Below, piece after piece: positions 1 to 5,655 of a DNA stretch of 6,728 bases. The stretch spans positions 1-6,728 of the forward strand of contig CALJTZ010000286.1 of the NCBI GenBank assembly GCA_937975655.1. Direction: 5' to 3'. The position numbers and the translations under genes were made by a program. The notes under the pieces are model-generated. The model was not told where the DNA came from, ran no database searches, and was given only the letters and a program-made list of their open reading frames with translations. How positions within the stretch are numbered: the stretch's first letter is position 1; every line of letters starts with the position of its first letter. Source of the DNA: an uncultured Synechococcus sp. GTDB lineage: Bacteria > Cyanobacteriota > Cyanobacteriia > PCC-6307 > Cyanobiaceae.

Positions 1-50
1 TACGAGATAGTACAAGGTGACTGGAGTTCAGACGTGTGCTCTTCCGATCT
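1..50 (+). other. Illumina TruSeq-type i7 adapter left on contig end
   Basis: This is synthetic library sequence, not genome. Bases 1-8 (TACGAGAT) match the end of the P7 flow-cell sequence. Bases 9-16 (AGTACAAG) sit where the 8-base index belongs, and 17-50 match the standard read-2 adapter that ends in GCTCTTCCGATCT. Genomic sequence, in the middle of serS, starts at 51. Reading this region as protein gives the peptide TGVQTCALPI, a well-known signature of adapter contamination in protein databases. No gene should be called across 1-50. Confidence 0.98.
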
Positions 51-463
51 TCTTCCACGCGGGGGGTGCCCCAGCGCTTGATCTCAATGTTGTCGGCTTC
101 GCTGCTGCCGTTGGGGGCCTCGGGCGAGGGCAGGTTGGGCAGGGTGAGCAGCTGCTCGCGCAGCTTGGCGTCCAGAGCCTTCTCCTCCTCTTCCAGCACC
201 GCCACCTGCTGCTTGATGCGGTTGCCCTGGTCCCGCAGGGCCTGCACTTCGGGGCCGTTGGCAGCTGCGCCCGCCTTGATCTTGAGCCCCACCTCCTTGC
301 CGATGCGGTTGCCCTCGGCCTGGAGGTTGCTGCGCTGCTCCTCCAGGTCGCGGGCCTGCTTGGCGATCAACTGCAGGCCCGTGAGATCGAGCGTCATGCC
401 GCGACGCCCCAGCTGTTCGGTGATCAGCTCGGGGTTGTCGCGCAGCAGGCGCTGATCCAGCAC
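51..463 (-). CDS. serS: Seryl-tRNA synthetase, N-terminal part (3' end cut off)
   Basis: Seryl-tRNA synthetase charges tRNA-Ser with serine in the cytoplasm, using ATP. Only the first 137 codons are present, because the contig ends at the adapter; the family is usually about 420-430 residues. The visible part begins VLDQRLLRDNPELI, typical of bacterial SerRS. It continues into the charged heptad-rich region (about residues 30-105, with EEQRSNLQAEGN and VAVLEEEEKALDAKL) that forms the antiparallel coiled-coil arm gripping the tRNA-Ser long variable arm. It then reaches LPNLPSP and a WGTPR stretch, the lead-in to the catalytic domain. The class II motifs 2 and 3 lie beyond the contig end. The start is GTG at 463-461, chosen because family members begin MLDQRLLR; the nearby ATG at 471-469 is out of frame. 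No clear ribosome binding site is seen. It lies 52 bases downstream of the NifU-domain gene and may be cotranscribed with it. Confidence 0.93.
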
Positions 464-464
464 G

Positions 465-484
465 GGCCCATTAGCAAGTGGGCC
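465..484. promoter_or_regulatory. Small hairpin just upstream of serS start
   Basis: GGCCCA at 465-470 and TGGGCC at 479-484 form a perfect 6-bp inverted repeat around an 8-base loop. In the serS transcript the hairpin ends one base before the GTG start, where a ribosome binding site would normally lie, and no Shine-Dalgarno sequence is visible there. It could be a weak terminator or attenuator after the NifU-domain gene, or a structure influencing serS initiation. Six-bp GC-rich inverted repeats also occur by chance in DNA of this composition. Confidence 0.35.
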
Positions 485-515
485 GAGCCTACGGGCCGGG
501 GTTCTGGCCGGCGCT

Positions 516-791
516 TCAGAGCACCTGCACCACTTCGCTCACCTCGGGGATGGCTTCGCGCAGCTTGCGCTCGATGCCCATCTTGAGGGTCATGGTGCTG
601 CTGGGGCAGGAGCCGCAGGCGCCCTGCAGGCGCACCTTCACGATCGGGCCGTCGATCTCCACCACTTCCACGTTGCCGCCATCGGCCATCAGATAGGGGC
701 GCAGCTCATCGAGGGTGCGCTCCACGTTCTCGAGGGTGAGGGCGTGGGGATCGCTGGTTTCGGGTGCTGCAGGGGCTGTGTCGGTGCTCAT
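516..791 (-). CDS. NifU-domain (Nfu-type) iron-sulfur cluster scaffold protein
   Basis: This 91-residue protein is essentially one NifU C-terminal (Nfu) domain. Nfu proteins hold a transient iron-sulfur cluster, bridged between two monomers, and hand it to apoproteins; in cyanobacteria and plastids such small Nfu proteins support photosystem I and other 4Fe-4S proteins. Residues 18-45 contain the conserved ENVERTLDELRPYLMADGGNV segment in part, and the cluster-binding CxxC motif is GACGSCPSS, with Cys59 and Cys62. The protein ends EVVQVL. A low-complexity Ala/Pro/Thr tail occupies residues 1-16. The ATG at 791-789 is supported by AGGA at 800-797, five bases upstream. The gene is divergent from lepA and lies 52 bases upstream of serS on the same strand. 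Names in use include nifU, nfuA and cnfU; the N-terminal A-type domain of E. coli NfuA is absent. Confidence 0.93.
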   Translation of the reverse strand: MSTDTAPAAPETSDPHALTLENVERTLDELRPYLMADGGNVEVVEIDGPIVKVRLQGACGSCPSSTMTLKMGIERKLREAIPEVSEVVQVL

Positions 792-927
792 GGTGTTCCT
801 AGGGGCTTACAGAGAGTTTAGGAACGGCCCTTCCTGGGCTGAATGGCCATGGTGGGGGTAAGCGGGTGTCTCTCCTTAGGATCGAGCTACTGAGATCCAT
901 CCACCCGAGCCGGGACTCCGCCACCGA
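792..927. promoter_or_regulatory. Divergent promoter region between NifU-domain gene and lepA
   Basis: These 136 bases hold the starts of two opposite transcription units. Toward the NifU-domain gene a weak sigma70-like pair is visible on the minus strand: TTCAGC (843-838) and TAAACT (820-815), 17 bases apart. That would start transcription about 16 bases before the ATG. Between them lies a 5-bp inverted repeat, AGGAA at 820-824 and TTCCT at 831-835. Toward lepA only a poor -10-like TAGGAT (877-882) is seen, with no matching -35. Another inverted repeat, GGATC/GATCC, lies at 879-883 and 894-898. The existence of divergent promoters is inferred from gene orientation; the exact boxes are uncertain. 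Confidence 0.4.
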
Positions 928-2736
928 ATGACCGATGCACCCGTCTCCCGGATCCGCAATTTCTGCATCATTGCCCACATCGACCATGGGAAATCCACCC
1001 TGGCCGACCGGCTGCTGCAGGACACCGGCACGGTGGCAGCCCGCGACATGCAGGAGCAGTTCCTGGACAACATGGAACTGGAGCGGGAGCGCGGCATCAC
1101 CATCAAGCTCCAGGCGGCCCGCATGGAGTACAAGGCGGCCGACGGTGAGACCTACATCCTCAACCTGATCGACACCCCCGGGCACGTTGATTTCAGCTAC
1201 GAGGTGAGCCGTTCGCTGCAGGCCTGTGAGGGGGCTCTGCTGGTGGTGGATGCCAGCCAGGGGGTGGAGGCCCAGACCCTCGCCAACGTGTATCTGGCGA
1301 TTGAGAACAACCTCGAGATCATTCCCGTTCTCAACAAGATCGATCTGCCGGGTGCCGATCCCGAGCGCATCGCCGAGGAGATCGAGGCGATCATCGGGCT
1401 CGATTGCACTAATGCCATCCACTGCTCGGCCAAAACGGGCCTGGGCGTTCCCGACATCCTGCAGGCGGTGGTGGATCGGGTGCCGCCCCCGCCGGACAAG
1501 GTGACCGAGCCTCTGCGGGCCCTGATCTTCGACTCGTACTACGACCCCTACCGGGGCGTGATCGTGTACTTCCGGGTGATTTCCGGCTCCATCAGCAAGA
1601 AGGACAAGGTGCTGCTGATGGCCAGCAAGAAAACCTACGAGCTCGATGAAGTGGGCGTGATGGCGCCCGATCAACGCCAGGTGGAGAGCCTCCATGCTGG
1701 CGAGGTGGGCTATCTGGCCGCATCGATCAAGGCCGTGGCCGATGCCCGTGTGGGCGACACCATCACCCTGGTGAACAATCCGGCGGACGCCCCCCTGCCT
1801 GGCTACACCGAGGCCAAGCCGATGGTGTTCTGCGGCCTGTTCCCCACCGACGCCGATCAATACCCGGATCTGCGCGAGGCGCTCGACAAGCTGCAGCTCT
1901 CTGATGCGGCCCTCAAATACGAGCCGGAAACCAGCAGCGCCATGGGCTTCGGCTTCCGCTGCGGCTTCCTGGGGCTGCTGCACATGGAGATCGTGCAGGA
2001 GCGCTTGGAGCGGGAATACAACCTGGATCTGATCGTTACCGCGCCATCGGTGATCTATCAGGTGAACATGATCGATGGCGACACGATGATGGTGGACAAT
2101 CCCGCCACGCTGCCCGATCCACAGAAGCGCGAATCGATCGAAGAGCCCTACGTGAAGCTCGAGATCTACACGCCCAATTCTTACAACGGCACCCTGATGG
2201 AGTTGTGCCAGGAACGGCGTGGTGAGTTCATTGATATGAAGTACATCACCACCGATCGCGTCACGCTTCACTACGAGATGCCCCTGGCGGAAGTGGTGAC
2301 CGACTTCTTCGATCAGATGAAGAGCCGCACCAAGGGCTATGCCTCCATGGAGTATTCCCTGATCGGCTATCGCAAGAACGAGCTGGTGCGCCTAGATGTG
2401 TTGATCAACGGTGAAAAGGCCGATCCCCTCACCACGATCGTGCACCGCGATAAGGCCTACAACGTGGGCAAGGGGCTGGTGGAGAAGCTCAAGGAGCTGA
2501 TCCCGCGCCAGCAGTTCAAGATCCCCATCCAGGCGTCAATCGGCAGCCGGGTGATCGCCTCCGAGAGCATCAGTGCCATGCGCAAGGACGTGCTGGCCAA
2601 GTGCTACGGCGGTGACATCTCCCGTAAGAAGAAGCTGCTGCAGAAACAGGCCAAGGGCAAGAAGCGGATGAAGGCGATGGGCAAGGTGGATGTGCCCCAG
2701 GAGGCCTTCATGGCGGTGCTCAAACTCAACCAGTAA
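928..2736 (+). CDS. lepA: Translation elongation factor 4 (LepA), complete
   Basis: LepA (EF4) is a ribosome-bound GTPase related to EF-G. It acts on stalled or mistranslocated ribosomes and in ribosome assembly, and is nearly universal in bacteria. The 602-residue product is full family length. All G motifs are visible: G1 AHIDHGKST (16-24), G2 RERGIT (53-58), G3 DTPGH with catalytic His86 (82-86), G4 NKID (136-139) and G5 SAK (167-169). The beta-barrel domain II, the EF-G-like domains III and V, and the LepA-specific basic C-terminal domain follow (RKKKLLQKQAKGKKRMK near the end, final VLKLNQ). The ATG at 928 gives MTDAPVSRIRNFCIIAHIDH, the usual cyanobacterial N-terminus. No good ribosome binding site precedes it; GGGA at 912-915 is too far away. 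The gene is divergent from the NifU-domain gene and convergent with the next gene. Sequence and reading frame look intact. Confidence 0.98.
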   Translation: MTDAPVSRIRNFCIIAHIDHGKSTLADRLLQDTGTVAARDMQEQFLDNMELERERGITIKLQAARMEYKAADGETYILNLIDTPGHVDFSYEVSRSLQACEGALLVVDASQGVEAQTLANVYLAIENNLEIIPVLNKIDLPGADPERIAEEIEAIIGLDCTNAIHCSAKTGLGVPDILQAVVDRVPPPPDKVTEPLRALIFDSYYDPYRGVIVYFRVISGSISKKDKVLLMASKKTYELDEVGVMAPDQRQVESLHAGEVGYLAASIKAVADARVGDTITLVNNPADAPLPGYTEAKPMVFCGLFPTDADQYPDLREALDKLQLSDAALKYEPETSSAMGFGFRCGFLGLLHMEIVQERLEREYNLDLIVTAPSVIYQVNMIDGDTMMVDNPATLPDPQKRESIEEPYVKLEIYTPNSYNGTLMELCQERRGEFIDMKYITTDRVTLHYEMPLAEVVTDFFDQMKSRTKGYASMEYSLIGYRKNELVRLDVLINGEKADPLTTIVHRDKAYNVGKGLVEKLKELIPRQQFKIPIQASIGSRVIASESISAMRKDVLAKCYGGDISRKKKLLQKQAKGKKRMKAMGKVDVPQEAFMAVLKLNQ

Positions 2737-2745
2737 GCACTGGTT
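2728..2745. terminator. 7-bp hairpin spanning the lepA stop codon, possible terminator
   Basis: AACCAGT (2728-2734) and ACTGGTT (2739-2745) form a perfect 7-bp stem with a 4-base AAGC loop. The lepA TAA (2734-2736) lies inside it. The next gene ends 13 bases further on the opposite strand, so one symmetric hairpin could serve both convergent transcripts. No run of T follows on either side (only TTCT on the plus strand), so it is not a textbook intrinsic terminator. The role is inferred. Confidence 0.45.
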
Positions 2746-2757
2746 CTGGTCCCGATC

Positions 2758-3507
2758 TCAGGTTTCTCCCTGCACCAGGTCGCGGGCCAGCAGGGCCCGC
2801 TCTTGGGCGCAATAGTCTGGCTTGCCCAGTTGCACGGCGGTTTTCTCGAAGCCATGCCTGGCTTCCAGCCGCAGGTTGTTGGTGCAGCGGCGATACAGCG
2901 CCTGGCGACTGCCGTCGTTGATGTCGCCGAGCCAGCTGAATAGGTCTGTGGTTTGTTGGATGGCGGTGCAGGAGATCTTGCCGAGGGGGGAGATCTCGTA
3001 TTGCACCCCGGTGGTGCCTGGCCGGAGCTCAGCGCTGCCGCAGGTCAGCCGCTGCTGCAGGGGCGTGAAGCGCTTGCTGGTCACGAACACGAAGGAGGGA
3101 TAGCTGCGATCGCAGTACAGCGGTGTGCCATCCACGGGGTTGCGAATGCTGTCCGGTGGCTGGTTGTTGCGCACCGCCTCCGCACAGGTGCGGGCGATGC
3201 GATCGGCTTCGCTGATCTCCTGCAGGGCCAAGGCATTCAGGGCATCCAGGCTGTCGCCGCTGGCCATGGCCTGAAGGCGCGTTACGCCCCACCATTGCCC
3301 ATAGGCCAGCGGTGGAGCGGCCAGCACTCCGATCAGGGCCCAGGGCAGCCAATGGCCCTCCAAGCGGCGGAAGGTCACCAAAGAGGCCAGCAGGCCGATG
3401 GGGCCTGCGCTAAGCAGCCCGAATCCCCCCGCCAGCACTTGCTCCCGCAGGTTGGAGATCTCGCGGATTTCCAGTAGCTCGTTGTCGCGTTCCAGGCCCA
3501 TGGCCAT
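2758..3507 (-). CDS. Unrecognised two-helix membrane protein with six cysteines
   Basis: I do not recognise this family. With the start at 3507 it has 249 residues: a charged N-terminus (MGLERDNELLEIREIS), two hydrophobic segments at about residues 25-46 and 54-75 joined by a short loop containing RRLEGHW, and a polar C-terminal domain of about 170 residues. That domain carries six cysteines at 108, 132, 156, 180, 208 and 233, with spacings of 24, 24, 24, 28 and 25. An even cysteine count suggests disulfides and an extracytoplasmic domain, and the positive charge of the inter-helix loop agrees with that loop being cytoplasmic; topology is inference. ATGs at 3561, 3507 and 3501 are in frame and none has a ribosome binding site. 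I prefer 3507 (or 3501) because the 18 residues encoded upstream look non-coding. The gene converges on lepA and diverges from the prepilin operon, so it may be functionally linked to the latter. Confidence 0.75.
   Translation of the reverse strand: MAMGLERDNELLEIREISNLREQVLAGGFGLLSAGPIGLLASLVTFRRLEGHWLPWALIGVLAAPPLAYGQWWGVTRLQAMASGDSLDALNALALQEISEADRIARTCAEAVRNNQPPDSIRNPVDGTPLYCDRSYPSFVFVTSKRFTPLQQRLTCGSAELRPGTTGVQYEISPLGKISCTAIQQTTDLFSWLGDINDGSRQALYRRCTNNLRLEARHGFEKTAVQLGKPDYCAQERALLARDLVQGET
3104..3115. repeat. HIP1 palindrome (GCGATCGC) in a 12-bp palindrome
   Basis: CTGCGATCGCAG is a perfect 12-bp palindrome containing the cyanobacterial HIP1 octamer at 3106-3113. HIP1 is strongly over-represented in many cyanobacterial genomes but scarce in marine picocyanobacteria. 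It is the only perfect copy I noticed. One copy in 6.7 kb of GC-rich DNA is close to chance, so it supports the cyanobacterial assignment only weakly. It lies inside the six-cysteine protein gene. Confidence 0.55.
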
Positions 3508-3603
3508 GGCGCTGGAGTCGAACCTGTGCCCCTGTCTAGCGGTGCCAGGGTGCAAGGGCATCGGGCAGGGGAATTCTCGGGAGGTCGTTCCCTCCGTGCC
3601 GCC
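3508..3603. promoter_or_regulatory. Divergent intergenic region with hairpin before the prepilin operon
   Basis: About 96 bases separate the preferred start of the six-cysteine protein gene from the first prepilin gene, so promoters for both directions should lie here. I see no convincing -35/-10 pair. The clearest element is a 7-bp perfect stem, CGGGAGG (3578-3584) and CCCTCCG (3590-3596), with loop TCGTT. It ends seven bases before the ATG at 3604. The stem contains the only Shine-Dalgarno-like GGGAGG nearby. This GGGAGG is 19 bases from the ATG, too far to act directly in a linear message. The hairpin may control translation of the operon; that is inference. Confidence 0.45.
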
Positions 3604-4077
3604 ATGGTTCGGTTGTTGCAGCGGGCATCCCGACGCTCTGTCGCTGAGGCGGGCTTCCTGTTGCCCCTTTCACTCACGGGCTCCCTGGTGCTGCTGCTCA
3701 GCAGCCTCTCGATGCAGACCGCCGCTCTGCATGGCCGGCACGTGCTGGCGGCCGATCTCTCCCGGGCCCGATCGGAAGACTTGTTGGCCTCCTCCGCCCA
3801 ACGGGTGGTGGCTGATCTGCAGGGGCCCTACCGCTGCCTGTTGCCACTGCCCTCCAGCAGCTGGCAGCCAGGTGCTTTGCCGGCGGACTGCCCCGCGGGC
3901 CTCAATCCCGGCCAATTGCAGACGACAGAGCTCTGGGGGCAGCAGGTGCTGCTCAGCAGCTGGCAACCGACCTCCAGCGGCGGCGAGTTGCGGCTGCAGT
4001 TGGCCGCCAGCGGCCTGAAACGCCGCTATGCCCTCACCCTCAAGCCGGCCGTGAGCCTGCAGGAGCGTGGAGCATGA
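3604..4077 (+). CDS. PilX-like minor prepilin, first gene of operon
   Basis: This 157-residue protein has a type IV prepilin N-terminus. A basic 17-residue leader with several arginines ends AEAG, followed by a hydrophobic helix from Phe18 to about Met37 (FLLPLSLTGSLVLLLSSLSM). A prepilin peptidase would cut after Gly17 and insert the helix in the inner membrane. The mature sequence has Pro at +4 and Leu, not the usual Glu, at +5. Absence of Glu5 is typical of PilX/GspK-like minor pilins, which sit at the filament tip. The rest is a small predicted extracytoplasmic domain with two cysteines (78 and 96) that could form a disulfide. The ATG at 3604 was chosen over an in-frame GTG at 3526 because it gives a proper leader; no linear ribosome binding site is seen, but a hairpin lies just upstream. 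Its stop overlaps the next start as ATGA. The PilX label rests on the N-terminus and the context only. Confidence 0.75.
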   Translation: MVRLLQRASRRSVAEAGFLLPLSLTGSLVLLLSSLSMQTAALHGRHVLAADLSRARSEDLLASSAQRVVADLQGPYRCLLPLPSSSWQPGALPADCPAGLNPGQLQTTELWGQQVLLSSWQPTSSGGELRLQLAASGLKRRYALTLKPAVSLQERGA

Positions 4078-4490
4078 ACCTGGTGGAGGTGATGGTGGCC
4101 AGCACCGTGTTTGCCACGGCGTCGGGCAGTTCCCTGCAGATCTGGGCCGCCAGTGCGGGCACTAGTCAGCAGGGGGTGCAGCGCCAGCAGGTGCTGGAGC
4201 GCATGGAGATTGATTGGCTGCGTCTGCAGGCCCAGTGGCGCCAGGCCGCGCCGTCCGAGGGATTCTTGAACCAGTCCTGCCAGGAGGCCGCGGCCGAGAT
4301 GGTCGCGTTGGCCCAGAGGGTGCCTGTGCCGCCCCAGGTGCGTCGCCAGCTGGAGCCCAGTGCCGATGGCCGGGCGCTGTTGGTGCGGCTGCAGAGCCAG
4401 GAGCCCGCCGTGGAGCGGCAGCGGTTGTTCAGCCCTGCGTTGTACGGCTTCTGTGGCAATCCGGCCCCAGTGGCGGAGGGCGTGGGCTGA
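4074..4490 (+). CDS. PilV-like minor prepilin lacking a leader peptide
   Basis: This 138-residue protein starts MNLVEVMVASTVFATAS, which matches the mature end of a type IV pilin, with Leu3, Val4 and Glu5 in register with the usual FTLVE. The methionine occupies mature position +1, so the entire leader and the Gly at -1 are missing. The hydrophobic helix runs to about residue 25; the remainder is polar with two cysteines (69 and 127). The ATG at 4074 has a good ribosome binding site, AGGAG at 4061-4065, eight bases upstream. It overlaps the previous stop as ATGA, suggesting translational coupling. No ATG, GTG or TTG lies in frame upstream back to at least 3963. In the frame of the previous gene the bases just upstream encode SLQERG, a good leader end, but two bases out of register. 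Either the protein inserts without processing, or a small indel separates leader from body. Confidence 0.72.
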   Translation: MNLVEVMVASTVFATASGSSLQIWAASAGTSQQGVQRQQVLERMEIDWLRLQAQWRQAAPSEGFLNQSCQEAAAEMVALAQRVPVPPQVRRQLEPSADGRALLVRLQSQEPAVERQRLFSPALYGFCGNPAPVAEGVG

Positions 4491-4996
4491 TGGATCGCGG
4501 CTTTTCGATGCCGGAGCTGCTGGTGGGCATCAGCGTGCTGGGAGTTCTGGCCGGTATGGCCTTCCACCACGGCGGCGAAGCCCTGGCCCGTCAGCGCCTG
4601 GAGGCGGCCACCCGCCGGTTGGGTCAGGGCCTGGAGAGGGCCCGCAGTGAGGCCCAGCGCCAGGGAAGCCCCTGTGGCCTGAGCCTCAGCGGTGCGGGTT
4701 GGACGGCTCCCAGCGGTGGCGACTTACCTCCCTGTGAGCGCACCCTCGACGGGCTGAAGGAGGCGGTGGGGGGCGGTGAGGTGGCCGTGGTGCACAACCT
4801 GCCCCTGGCGCTGCGCTTCAGCAGCAACGGCCTGGTGCTGGATGGCGGCACGGTGGTGTTGAGCACCACCGGCACACCGCTGCGGCGCTGTCTGGTGATG
4901 GCTCTGCCCCTGGGGGTGGTGCGCCTCGGCCGTTATTCGGGAGACCCTGCCGCCACGCCCAGCAGTGCGGCTTGTGCAGCCGATCCTTCGCTGTGA
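4490..4996 (+). CDS. FimT/GspH-like minor pseudopilin
   Basis: This 168-residue protein is the most typical pseudopilin of the operon. After a very short leader, MDRG, comes FSMPELLVGISVLGVLAGMAF with Glu at mature +5 (Glu9). The following segment (about residues 33-60, ALARQRLEAATRRLGQGLER in part, then SEAQRQG) resembles the GspH/FimT family, where paired helices precede a beta-rich domain. The tail has VVRLGRYSGDP, in the place where family members carry a similar glycine-containing end. FimT proteins are minor pilins and some bind DNA during natural transformation; GspH is the type II secretion counterpart. Cysteines lie at 62, 82, 134 and 162. The ATG at 4490 shares one base with the previous TGA (TGATG) and is preceded by GGAGGG at 4475-4480, nine bases away. 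An open frame extends upstream to 4214 but overlaps the previous gene and is a shadow. Confidence 0.82.
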   Translation: MDRGFSMPELLVGISVLGVLAGMAFHHGGEALARQRLEAATRRLGQGLERARSEAQRQGSPCGLSLSGAGWTAPSGGDLPPCERTLDGLKEAVGGGEVAVVHNLPLALRFSSNGLVLDGGTVVLSTTGTPLRRCLVMALPLGVVRLGRYSGDPAATPSSAACAADPSL

Positions 4997-5001
4997 GCGC
5001 C

Positions 5002-5655
5002 ATGGTCCGACGGATTCCAAAGGCTGCTGGCGGCTTCTCGCTGGTGGAGCTGATGCTGGCGCTCAGCCTGGGGCTCACCCTCAGCGGCGCCATGCTGCAG
5101 GGGCTGTTGGCGGAGGGGCAGGCCAGCATGCGCTTCACGCGGCTGCTGCGGGAACGGGCCCATCAGCGCCGCACCCTGGAGTTGGTGAAAGCCGATGTGC
5201 AGCGGGCCACGGTGGTGAGCGCAGCGCCTGAGCTGGAGCAGCACGGCTGCAGCCTTGCTGGCCGGCTGCCGGTGCTGCATCTGAGCACCGCTGCCGGGGC
5301 CATCACCTATTCGGTGGGGGCTGCCCCCAGCGGCATCTGGCGCGGCCAGGTGCTGATGCGCTGCGGCCCGGCCTTCGGCCTGGATGGGTCCTTGAGTACA
5401 GGCTCCCAGCCCCAGAACCGGGTGGTGATCGACGGGTTGGCCCCGAAGCCGCCCGTGTGGACCGGCTGTCTGGCAGTGCTGGGGAACCAACAAGTCCTTG
5501 CCGAAGATCTGGCAGGGTCCTCAGCGAGACCGTTTTCAGCCTGTCTGGACCCTGAAAGCGGCCTGGTGGCGATCCGTCTGCAGCAGGAGTTTCCGGCCAC
5601 CCAGGCCAAGGTGCAGCAGATCGGCTCGGAGCTGCTGGCTGGGGCTGGGGTGTGA
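5002..5655 (+). CDS. PilW-like minor prepilin, last gene of operon
   Basis: This 217-residue protein has a clear prepilin N-terminus: an 11-residue basic leader MVRRIPKAAGG, then FSLVELMLALSLGLTLSGAM with Glu at mature +5 (Glu16). Processing would occur after Gly11. The length and the SLVELMLALSLG helix followed by a charged helix (about 45-70, RLLRERAHQRRTLELVKADV) resemble PilW-type minor pilins. These stabilise the tip complex with PilV and PilX. Four cysteines (83, 121, 156 and 181) are spaced through the C-terminal domain. The ATG at 5002 follows the previous stop by five bases. A GTG at 4993 overlaps that stop as GTGA and would add three residues, and a further GTG at 4972 is also in frame; none has a visible ribosome binding site, so coupling to the previous gene is likely. 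Its stop abuts the stop of the convergent RTX gene. Confidence 0.8.
   Translation: MVRRIPKAAGGFSLVELMLALSLGLTLSGAMLQGLLAEGQASMRFTRLLRERAHQRRTLELVKADVQRATVVSAAPELEQHGCSLAGRLPVLHLSTAAGAITYSVGAAPSGIWRGQVLMRCGPAFGLDGSLSTGSQPQNRVVIDGLAPKPPVWTGCLAVLGNQQVLAEDLAGSSARPFSACLDPESGLVAIRLQQEFPATQAKVQQIGSELLAGAGV

Noticed and set aside
17..586. Long plus-strand open frames starting in the adapter (from 17 and from 36)
   Set aside because: They begin with adapter-encoded residues and run antisense to serS and the NifU-domain gene, both clear families.
799..2271. A 490-codon minus-strand open frame opposite lepA
   Set aside because: It is antisense to a complete, motif-perfect LepA; long antisense frames are common in GC-rich genes with biased third positions, and its His/Leu/Val-rich product resembles no family I know.
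3571..3577. GAATTCT as a -10 promoter element before the prepilin operon
   Set aside because: It matches the consensus poorly and no -35 element lies at a suitable distance.
3526..3603. In-frame GTG at 3526 as the start of the first prepilin gene
   Set aside because: It would add 26 residues before the leader and run into the divergent promoter region; the ATG at 3604 gives a normal prepilin leader.
3693..3960. GCTGCTCAGCAGC occurring twice (3693-3705 and 3948-3960)
   Set aside because: Both copies are in the same frame and encode LLSS with favoured codons; chance repetition is likely.
4214..4489. N-terminal extension of the FimT/GspH-like gene
   Set aside because: The extension overlaps the PilV-like gene in another frame, is Gly/Ala/Arg-rich and would bury the prepilin leader; the ATG at 4490 has a ribosome binding site and a proper cleavage site.
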